64,000 bases of DNA from Locusta migratoria (lineage: Eukaryota; Arthropoda; Insecta; Orthoptera; Acrididae): contig CM048744.1 of the NCBI GenBank assembly GCA_026315105.1, positions 318,501,270 to 318,565,269 on the forward strand. Direction: 5' to 3'. A program made the translations under genes and the position numbers. Positions 55,282-64,000 of this stretch are shown one piece after another. Below the pieces are notes generated by a model. It worked only from the letters and a program-made list of their open reading frames with translations. It was not told the DNA's origin and made no database searches. Numbering within the stretch: position 1 is the first letter of the stretch; each line of letters begins with the position of its first letter.

Positions 55282-55372
55282 GCAGAATGCGCCAACAGTG
55301 GTGGGGAAAATCGACTGCACAAAAATTGTTGATGACCCATGCTCTGACTGCGACACCTGTCAACATGAAGCC
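55282..55372 (+). CDS. Candidate host exon 2, Cys-rich protein
   Basis: 91 bp between acceptor TTCTATCCACAG and donor GTAAGT. Its first base completes the codon left open by 50644-50743, after which 30 codons are open: QNAPTVVGKIDCTKIV, then DDPCSDCDTCQHEA. The exon ends on a codon boundary. Four cysteines with C-x7-C-x2-C-x2-C spacing recall cysteine-rich extracellular repeats, but I cannot name a family. The next exon is not found in the window. Confidence 0.5.
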
Positions 55373-55739
55373 GTAAGTAGATCAAATCTTCTGAAGATGA
55401 CACAAGGATTAATCTTGAGTTCACTCCAAAATATCTTTTTATTGAATAGTCATTAAGTACTGTATATAACTATCATATTGTTAAATAATTATTTATTTTG
55501 GCTGGATCTTAAGTTAATTAAATGCCAATAATTAAGCAGTCACCAAGCATGTGTGGCTCTGAAAATATTAGCAGATGTGGTAGCTCGAGTCTGAGGGAGA
55601 AAATGTAAATGGGGAAGGTTATAGTGGGGCTAGTAGTCCATATGCTACGAATGAAGATGATACAGCAGGAAGTTCATTGGAAAGCAAACGTTACATGTGG
55701 ATAATGGGGTTAATAGCAGATTTGGGTGGTATAAAATTA

Positions 55740-55815
55740 GAAGTGGGTAATGTAAAATCAGAAGTTGGTAATGTAAAAGCAGAAGTGGGTAGTGTAAAAA
55801 CAGAAGTGGGTAATG
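55740..55815 (+). repeat. Four 21-bp units encoding coiled-coil heptads
   Basis: Each unit encodes EVG(N/S)VK(S/A/T), with hydrophobic V spaced as in a coiled coil. The DNA units differ by a few bases. Confidence 0.8.
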
Positions 55816-57465
55816 TTGTTATGGTCTTCAGTCCGGAGACTGGTTTGATGCAGCTCTCCACCCTACTCTATCCTGAGCAAGCCTTTTCATCTCCTCATAA
55901 GAACGGCAACCCACATCCACTTGAATCTGCTTACTATACGCGTCTCTTGGTCTACCTCTGCGATTTTTACCCCACACACTTCCCTCCAATGCTAAATTTA
56001 TGATTCCTCGATGTCTAAGAATGTGTCCTACCAAGCGATCCCTTCTTTTAGTCAGGGTATGCCAAAAATTCCTTTTCTCACCAATTCTGTTCAGTACCTC
56101 TTCATTAGTTACGCGATCTACCCACCTAATCTTCAGCATTCTTCTGTAGCACCACATTTCAAAAGCCTCTATTCTCTTCCTGTCTGCACTGCTTATCGTC
56201 CATGTTTCACTCCCGTACAAGGCAACACTCCACACAAATGCCTTCAGAAAAGACTTCCTTACACTTAAATTAATATTTGATGTTAGCAAATTTCTCTTTT
56301 TCAAAAATGCTTTTCTTCCCATTGCCATTCTGCATTTTATATCCTCTGTACCGCGACCATCGCATATTATTTTACTACCCAAGTAACAAAACTCATCTAC
56401 CACCTTCATTGTTTCGTTACCTAATCTAATTCCTTCAGCATCGCCTGATTTTCTAAGACCGCATTCCATTATTTTTGTTTTGCTCTTGTTAATGTTCATT
56501 TTATACGCTCTCTTCAACACACTATCCATGCTATTCAACTGCTCTTCCAGGTCCTTTGCTGTCTCTGACAGAATTACAATGTCATCAGCAAAACGCAATG
56601 TTTTTATTTCTTCCCCCTGAACTTTAATCCCTATTCCAAATTTTTCCTTGCTCTCCTTTCCCTGTATTTAACCCCTGCTAACTTCAGAATTTGAAAGAGT
56701 GTATTCCAGTCAACATTGTCAAATGCTTTCTCCAAATCTACAAAAGCAAAAAAATGTAGGTTTGCCTTTCCTTAATCTATCTTCTAAGATAAGACTTAAA
56801 GTGAGTATTGCCTCCCGGGTTCCTACGTTCCTCCTGAATCCAAACTGATCTTCCCCGAGGTCAGCTTCTACCAGATTTTCCATTCTCCTGTAGATAATTC
56901 GTGTTAAAATTTTGCAACCATGACTTATCAAACTAATGGTTCTGTAATTTTCACACCTGTCTGCACCTGATTTCTTTGGAATGGGGATTATTACATTTTT
57001 CTTAAAGTCTGAGGGCATTTCGCCTGTCTCATACATCCTACACACCAGTCCAAATAGTCTTGCCATGGCTGGCTCTCCCAGAGACTTTAGTAGCTCTGAG
57101 GGTATGTCATCTACTCCTGGGGCCTTGTTCCGGCCTAGGTCTGTCAAATTCAACTCTCAGTATAGTATCTCCTATTCCATCTTGATCTACTTCCTCTTCC
57201 CTTCCTACAACATCGTCTCCAAGTTCATTTCCTTTGTAGAGCTGCTCTATGTACTCTTTCCACCTTTCAGCTTTCCCTTCTTTGCTGAGAACTGGTTTCC
57301 CATCTGAGTTCTTGATATTCGTAGAGTTGTTTTTCTTATCTCCAAATGTCTCTTTTAGTTTCCTGTAGGCGGTATGTACTTTTACCCTTGTAATACATTC
57401 TTCTACAGATTTGCATTTGGTTTCTAGCCACTCCTGAATTGGGCTTGGGTTTGAACAAAGTTCAA
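55816..57465 (-). mobile_element. 5'-truncated LINE in the gag gene
   Basis: Minus strand; coding end followed by CCAGTCTCCGGACTGAAGAC and a short 3' end at 55816. It interrupts the heptad coding region of gag. No clear target duplication. Confidence 0.75.
55828..57445 (-). pseudogene. LINE reverse transcriptase, 5'-truncated
   Basis: Pieces in order: EWLETKCKSVEECITRVKVH; after a shift, NKAPGVDDIPSELLKSLGE and KNVIIPIPKKSGADRCENYR; after another, MRFADDIVILSETAKDLEEQ, which keeps the catalytic FADD box. The C-terminal part follows (FCYLGSKII, YGSETWTISS, FEMWCYRRMLKIRW). Between about 56600 and 56760 the frame is broken. The endonuclease is absent. Related to RTE-like or endonuclease-RT proteins; clade unresolved. 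Confidence 0.75.
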
Positions 57466-58458
57466 ACAAACATGGAAAGTATGAGAGCAGAACTGAGTAG
57501 CAATATAGAAAATGTAAAATTAAACTATGTGAAGACAGAAGTGCGAAAAATAAGGGAGGAAGTTGATTCTGTTAATAATAAAGTCAGTGCATTAGAGGTA
57601 AATTTAGGTAATAAAATGGAAAAGGTACAGCAAGAACTGAACAGCAATGCAATGAAGATTGTGCAATGACAAGATCATTTTGAAAAGGCAACTACAGCTG
57701 AAGTAAATAATTTAACTGATAAGATAGCGGGTTGTGAAATGGAGATAAAGGAATGTAGTGGGAGAATTGATCAGGAAAAGGTGCAGCTCCGGAAAAAATT
57801 GAGGAAATGCAAGCTGAAATAGGTAATACAAATGTTATTCCACTTCGCAGGGTGGCCACCGAACCTTGAAACCGGGAAAAAACCTTGAATTTCAGCCAGA
57901 AACCGGGATTTTTAACCCATGAGATTTCGCGGCTTTAAGAGTTAAACGATCGTTAGTGTTTATAGCCTATTGTTCAGATTAGATGACCAGTTCGAAATGT
58001 ACTTAATAAGTGTAAATAAGTAATCCCTGTAGTTTTAGTAATAAAAACCTCAAAGTTTAAGCCAGTCGTTTCAAAATTACGCTGAGCAAAATGCTCAGAT
58101 CGCTAGTGCCCGAGGGTTAAATAATATTCATCGCTTCATTTTTGTGTGCAAAAACATTTTCAAATATATTTCTGGGCGGTTTAAAAAGTTTTATAATTAT
58201 AGGTTATGTATTCCGTTATCTATTTCTGTATTTACCTCGAAGTGTTGTTCAACCAGGCAACTCAATTCCTCGTGATGTACGTCGAAGAGACGCGATGTTA
58301 TCGTAAGGCGTGACTGCGAAATCGCAGCTATAATGAAAGGCGATATTTATTTGTACAAAATGTTAGCAATTTTCGTGATTGACCCCTCCCCCCCCCCCTC
58401 CCAGTGATACTCATCAGCACAGATCTCGTCTGTCTGATTCTGTGTTGAAAAATCTCTT

Positions 58459-58629
58459 GCCGGCCGCGGCGCGCCAGTCACGGTCAACACGGCCACTACG
58501 GCCGGGGTTTCGAATCCCTCCCCCTCGGGCATGGATATTTGTGTCGTCCTCAGAATTAAGTAGTTTGTAAGTTTAGGGAATGATGACCCCGCAGTTGAGT
58601 CCCATAAGACTTACAAATAACAAACATTC
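58459..58629 (+). mobile_element. tRNA-derived SINE with deleted A box
   Basis: GCCGGCCGCGGCGCGCCAGT, then B-box-like GGGTTTCGAATCCC and the usual body TAGTTTGTAAGTTTAGGG. About 20 bp of the head are missing. Confidence 0.8.
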
Positions 58630-60316
58630 TGTAAACAGACAGTCCTCATAACTTGGGAACTTCTTTGTGTTTTAAGTGGCAGCTCTACAAAATTCTCGAA
58701 ACGCAACAGCTGGTGACAGATTTTTTTTCTGAATTTGAATTTTCTGGCTTCAACAATTTGTCAACAATTGAATGTAGTAGTCGGACCTTAGTTTCTGCTC
58801 TTTTTGAACTGTATCACCTGTGCATGGAATTACGTCTTAACCCTTTCCCTCCCCTCGTCTTTATCTGTCTGTCTAGCCACAACCAACAAAGATTGTAAAT
58901 AACATTACAGGACTTCCAATAATTCATTGACTAGATTATCATTACCTCGAGAAAACAAAAAGCATTAAGCTACAATGCACTGTCAAAATATATACCGTTG
59001 CTTGGTGTCTAAGTTGGAGTAAATGTAACAATACTTTCAAATAATTGTATCAAGGTAAAAATCAAATCAAAAATCAAATCAAAATCAAGGAAACAAAATA
59101 ATTTAAAAACTTTATTACTAAATAATTGTCCAATGTCTAAATTAGTAGTCAATAGTCTGAAAATATTATTAGTTATGATAAAGGGAACATATCCTGCACA
59201 CTTATGCCATCTGTAGTCATCCCAAATTGCTTTCCAAAAACTAAATATAATCAAAAATTCTGTCAAATATACATTTATCCATTCATTAATTATAGATATA
59301 TGCAAAGAAATATTTTTGTTCATAAATCAATAAAATTTGGGGTTAAAAGGGTCAATGTCTTGCGTGTGAAAATCTTTAAAATGGATAAGTATATAGTGAA
59401 ATACAAAAGGACTTATAATTGTGATGGTGACGGTGATATGGAATCGATGGTGTGTATGTTTTGTATAAGTTTTTGGCTTTGCTTTGTATTTATTTATTTA
59501 TTTTTTCCTTTAGAAATACCTGGGTACGCCACTGATAATACCCCAAGATTTTCAAAAGTCGGCGCCTATGTTCGTTCGTAATAATTATAGACGATTCCTG
59601 TGACTGGCATAACATTGGTAATATGTAAATAGTAAATACAGTCATCATGTACAGATCACGCATTTAAACGTGACCCCTGAGCGGAGAATGTTAGGAGCTG
59701 AAGCTTGCATTCAGCTCATAGCGCATTAGCAGTTAGTACAGACCCCGCCTCTTTGCCCCAGTGCCGCCAGCTTACGGCCTGTAGCTTACTGGTTTTAAAA
59801 TAAACAATATGTAAGGGGTTAAAGCATCACAGATAGAAAACGAAATTAAGTATCACTTTAATGTTTGAGTATAGAAAATCGGAACGTATATCTACGAAAT
59901 ATTAATAATTTAAAGGGACTTATTAAGCGGATGTAGCAACGCTTTCTGCCTCTTTTTATTGTCGTAACCGAATAAAAATCGGAATTAACATTGTTCATAC
60001 CATTTTCCAAGGACAGCCTTCCTTTTTGTAAAAGAAGTCCTCGGGGTAATTGGACTTATTTTAGCAAATAACAAAGTGGAATACAATAATCAGTACCAAG
60101 CACAAATCAACAATACATTAACGATGTCTACGGTGTGCAATGCTGTTACGAGGTAAGGTTGGTAGAGAGCGTAAAGATTCCGTAGACACAGGAACTCAGC
60201 CGACTTTCGCCGATCACAGAGGGGCCATGAAAAAGTGCGTGACCTGTACATATTGTTGATGGCTGAACTGTATTTTATGCTGGCTCGGCTAGCGCCAATG
60301 AGGAGTCGCGGTAACA
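58630..60316. other. Interior of the DNA element, no gene recognised
   Basis: 59519-59534 reads CCTGGGTACGCCACTG, the form of a hAT right end, but no partner end was found. Otherwise AT-rich with short frames. Confidence 0.35.
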
Positions 60317-60390
60317 ATTACGAGGATAATTAATTTACTTAGCGGACAAGGGAGAACCTGTCAACCATAGAGCAGAAACAGCATTATTTA
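60317..60390 (-). repeat. Dispersed repeat, third copy
   Basis: Reverse complement resembles 34720-34790 and 25610-25660 (TAATGCTGTTTC, TATGGTTGACAGGTTCT, TTAATTATCCTCG). Confidence 0.5.
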
Positions 60391-60842
60391 GGGTCAACCC
60401 AAAAAATTATTCCCCTCGTTATATGTTAATGGGTTTTCAAAAAGCATACGTACACACAACGCCACCTTTTGAGCGCTACCCGGGCCTGTATGAAATACAA
60501 TTCTTTGTTGATTGCGACTTTTTGACGTGCTAATTGTCCTCCAAAAAGATGTAAGTATAACTCTGTAATACGGTACGCGACTTTTGCGAAAAGGCAACTG
60601 AAAACCATTATGAACAATCTAAATGAAAACTTGAAAGAGATGAAAAGGTTCATATCCTGAAGGTAAAGTAAATCATAATTTTATGTACTGAGTTCTCGAT
60701 CACTAGTTCATGAGATGTGACTGTATTTTAATGTATCAGGAAGTCTAGTATAAATGAACGGGCTGTGTTGCATAAACGAATGCAATTCACACTAAAACTT
60801 TCAGTATCCTCCAACTACTTGAACTCAACTTAGTTCATTATA

Positions 60843-61782
60843 CAGGGTGTAAATTTTAAGTTGACAAACGGGAATAATTCGGAAAAACAGTAGATATTAA
60901 AAAATGGTTTTCATCAGAATGTGCGGATGGCAGAGGCTCAGGAAATAATACTCAACCTGAACCGTTTCAACCGTGTGTGGGGTTGGGGGGGGTGTAGTGT
61001 CAAGTGTAAAATTTAAATGGGAACCCCGACTTTTTTATTGCAGATTCAGATTCTAAGGCCCACATGTATGGTCTGGTTGATTTTTTTTTCTTCTTTTTTA
61101 CGACAGATGGCGCTGTAATAGTAAGAAATCCTTGCCATACTGGTGAAGAAATGTACTAAACACTGTTGCTGCACCAGCCGCCACGACCACCATCATGTAA
61201 TGGAACGAAATATACTAAACAGGAAATAAAATAAATGAAAACCATTTTCATGATGCTTCAGAACGCTACCAAAATGATCCCCAAAGTGATGCCTCCCTCT
61301 CCCCATAGTGGACTGGGCAGTCTTCCAAAGTGATACCTTAGTCCAGATTGCCCTTGTGTGAATACCATTTATGAATTGCCGAGAAAACACTTAATTGAAC
61401 TAGCTGGGAAGAAATGTACATCTGGTATAATTTGTTTGGGTTCTGAAGCATCATCAATATGATTAACCTTTTTCTTTCCTGGGTGGTACATTTCTTCAGC
61501 AGTATGGCAAATAATTCTTACCATTACCGTGCAATATGTTGCCTATAGAAAGAAAAAACAATTAAACTATACATGATTTGGTCTGTAGAATCTGAATCTG
61601 CAATAAAAATGGGAGTTTGCATTTAAAATTTTACACTAGCCACCCACACGGTGGAGACAGTTCAAGTTTAGTATCATTTCCTAAGCCTCTGCTGTCCGTT
61701 CATAATGGTGAAAAGCGTTGTTGAATAGATACTGTTTTTTTTTCTAGTTATTCTGGTTTGTCAACTTAAAATGTGCACCCTG
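60843..61782. mobile_element. 940-bp fold-back element flanked by TA
   Basis: Ends CAGGGTG(T/C)A(A/C)ATTTTAAGTTG inverted, flanked by TA on both sides (60841-60842, 61783-61784). About 300 bp at each end are imperfect inverted repeats (ATTGCAGATTCAGATTCTA on the left, TAGAATCTGAATCTGCAATA on the right). No coding region; probably a non-autonomous Tc1/mariner-type element. Confidence 0.75.
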
Positions 61783-63619
61783 TACTATACATTGTGTCAG
61801 TATTGAATCTGGGGTGGGGGAGGAGGGTCTATAGGGCTGCAGATCCCCCAAAACCATGAGGAAAATCTCATAATATGAGCTGGTTCTTTTTAGATCAGTT
61901 TGAGATACAATGCCACAATTTTTATGAGCTCTGCCCCCCCACCCCAACCCCAACATAAATCCTGGATTCGCCACTGCTTGGTGTATATTACAACGTGACA
62001 TGGTTCAACTTGGATGACATGAGTTTTAAAAACATGTAACTAGCTTCTTTACGGTATAGTTGTTTGCTAACCCCTTTGAGCAAAATTTTTGTGAAAACCT
62101 GGAAAATAATTATTTTTAACCTGGAAAACCTGGAAAAAACCTTGAATTTGAAAATGAAGATTTGGTGGCCACCCTGACTTGTAAATAATCTGTAGATTTC
62201 AGTTGGAAATAATAAGTGTTTTTCTAATGATGACAATTACCATCCAGTAGATTTTCTTGCTGTAAGGATGGATTTGTTAGGGGGGTGAGTGAGCAAGATA
62301 AAATCAAATTGGTAAAATGACAGCTTGAGGGTATTGCGCAGTCGTGGGCTAATGTAAATAATCATTTGTTCGAGACCTATGACAAGTTTGAGATTTGTTT
62401 CTTAAACAAGTGCTGGAGTGAAGTAAAACAAATGATGCTTCAAAATGAATTTCTTAACGGTCCAAATTTCAAGTATGGCAATGGTTCAATGCGCGGATTT
62501 TGTGTGCGCGAACTGAATAAGTTAATGCATTCAAATTGGCCGATTGGAGTGCTGACAGAAATCACGACATTAAAGAGGCGATTACCAGATTATTTGCAAT
62601 GGGATTTGCTGCATAGTCTGACACAATCGATTGATGGGTTTTTAGATTTTGTTGTAAAGTTGGAATGAGCATTAATGTTTAAACCAAATCATGGTAATGG
62701 AAGAGAAAATGGTAGTCAGAATTGGGACCATAATAGTAATGATGAGGATGATCCACTAGCTCTTGATGGGATTATGAATTGTGAATGGAAGGTGATGGAT
62801 GAAAGTGTTGATGCTACGTTAAAGGAACCATTGTCTGTAGTGAAGGAAGGAAGGAAAGTTTAATATTGGTGAAACAGATAATATTTTGGGTGAAAATTTG
62901 ATGTGGGATGCAGATGTGAAACTGAAATTGACAAATAATGAGTGTACTAAAGATCTGAATGATGAGCGATGCAGCACTGAAGTGATTGTTTGGAAATAGA
63001 TTTTGATAACTCTGTGCTCAATGATTAATCAGTGGAGGTAAATGATATATGTAGTAAGGTTTTAAGTGCATCAGCTGAAGTCAATAATGTTATTTGTGAT
63101 ATATTTGGAAAGAACGATGATGTATGTGAGGAAGATATTGTATGTTCTGAAAATAATTATGTGAACGAAGCAGCTGGTATAGTGACTTTTCCTATTCTTG
63201 AAAGCAATTATAAGATCAATAAGGGCAGAGATGCAGAGGAATTTGTTGGATCAATTTGTGAAGGGAAGACAAAGTGACAGTGTTATTAATGACAATTATG
63301 GTGAGTTAGGAGAAGGGGTAAATGTGAATTGGTTTGGCAAAAGTGAATGGGAGAGACTAGTGTTGCAAAAACAAAAATTACTGTAGTGTGGAAATGTTTT
63401 CTTGTGGGAACATGGACAGACTGATGGTAAAAGCAAGAATATTTTTATGTTGATATTTTATTGCATTGCTGTTGAAGAGTGTATATCGATTCCACTGGAG
63501 GAAGGCGTTTAAAACTGGAACCTTGGTGATTCAGATGGGGTTCTATATATTGGCAACTATACTGTGACCTTCCTATTGGTACTTACCAATAAGAATTGGG
63601 CAATACATAACTCAGGGTA

Positions 63620-64000
63620 ATAAAATTATAGAGGGAAACTTTCCTGGTGGGATAAACAAAAATAAAAAATAGAAAAGAGATGACTTACCAAAAGGACCGG
63701 CTCGTCCATAGAAACGAATAAAATCACACACAAACACACATACAAGCTTTCGCCACCACTGCAGGTTCTTCAGGAAAAAGAGGAAAAAAGGGGAGGAGAA
63801 AAGGGAAGGGTATGGGTTTTAAGGAAGTGGAAAAGGAGTCATTCCAATCCCAGGAGTGGAAGGACTTACCTTAGGGGAAAAAAGGAAGGTAAACAAAAAC
63901 ACACACACTCAGACATATCAAAACGCAAACACACCTAGACAGACATTTGTAAAAAGCAAAGAAGTTGGACAGAGATACCAATTGAAGCAGAGGCTCTGTC
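63620..64000 (-). mobile_element. PLE family 2 terminal repeat, runs off the window
   Basis: Minus-strand order identical to 54600-54223: CTAAGGTAAGTCCTTCCACT, pyrimidine stretch, hammerhead motif, GT-rich stretch, GAGCCGGTCCTTTTGGTAAG. The coding part would lie beyond 64000. Confidence 0.75.
63744..63774 (-). ncRNA. Hammerhead-like motif, family 2 subtype
   Basis: CTGAAGA - A - CCTGCAGTGGTGGC - GAAA - GCTTG. Core intact; stem II weakened. Confidence 0.45.

Larger units (their letters stand above)
57848..62176. mobile_element. DNA element with palindromic ends CAGGGTGGCCACC
   Basis: Left end CAGGGTGGCCACC, right end GGTGGCCACCCTG. Inside each end lie direct, not inverted, blocks of GGAAAAAACCTTGAATTT. 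Flanks share ACTT (left ACTTCG, right ACTTGT), so a 6- or 8-bp duplication is only suggested. No transposase found. Removing it brings the gag pieces together. Confidence 0.6.
55584..63400 (+). pseudogene. Retrotransposon gag gene, decayed and split by insertions
   Basis: Coding pieces at 55584-55815 (GYSGASSPYATNEDDTAG, then heptads), 57466-57845 (MESMRAELSSNIENVKLNYV, coiled coil) and 62180-62670 (DNYHPVDFLA, QSWANVNNHLFETYDKF, QNEFLNGPNFKYGNG, LTEITTLKRRLPDYLQWDLL), with an acidic tail and short frames to about 63400. Frameshifts and stops occur throughout. The capsid part matches 21815-22308. A long N-terminal coiled coil before the capsid is the notable feature. LTRs, protease and RT were not found. 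Split by a LINE (55816-57465) and a DNA element (57848-62176). Confidence 0.6.

Overview
The window looks like repeat-packed DNA from an insect, most likely an orthopteran of the locust or grasshopper type. The basis is several tRNA-headed SINEs, a 5S rRNA-derived SINE, CR1-like LINEs and Penelope-like elements (PLEs) that I recognise from memory as typical of such genomes; no search was run. There is no bacterial-style gene organisation and no intact single-copy host gene. The only plausible host coding sequence is a pair of short, phase-compatible exons on the + strand (50644-50743 and 55282-55372), separated by an intron full of transposable elements.

Layout. 0.8-1.4 kb: 3' end of a LINE. 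1.5-7.5 kb: a young, apparently complete Ty3/Gypsy retrotransposon (minus strand, visually identical 470-bp LTRs, one 1657-codon gag-pol frame) inserted in a TA microsatellite. 8.0-14.7 kb: a CR1-type LINE with an SGNH-esterase-like ORF1, cut by a 3.3-kb DNA transposon (8707-12040, 3-bp target duplication) and by a SINE that itself carries a SINE. 15.7-24.0 kb: an element with about 900-bp terminal inverted repeats and a 9-bp target duplication (Mutator-like), carrying a gag-only LTR element with 770-bp LTRs. 25.7-32.5 kb: two PLE copies fused head-to-head and bounded by a single 10-bp target duplication, sitting in an older palindrome-rich element. 33-44 kb: SINEs, a (GT)n/(CA)n tract, Tc1-like remains, a decayed tandem array and a PLE end. 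44.8-48.7 kb: a hAT (ZMYM1/DUF4371-like) transposase pseudogene split by two SINEs. 49-55.4 kb: the two candidate exons, with rearranged and duplicated copies of a second PLE family in the intron between them. 55.6-63.4 kb: a decayed gag gene interrupted by a LINE and by a DNA element that carries two further insertions. The window ends inside another copy of the second PLE family.

The genes do not form a pathway; the relations are nesting relations. The recurring theme is PLEs: three families are present (25.7-31.6 kb; 39.3 kb; 50.9-54.6 and 63.6-64.0 kb). Each has a motif matching a minimal hammerhead ribozyme core with a self-complementary four-base stem III (ATAT, ACGT and AGCT respectively). 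In the first family the motif overlaps the start codon of the reverse transcriptase frame.

All protein assignments come from motif recognition by eye. Boundaries given without target-site duplications are good to roughly ten to a few tens of bases.
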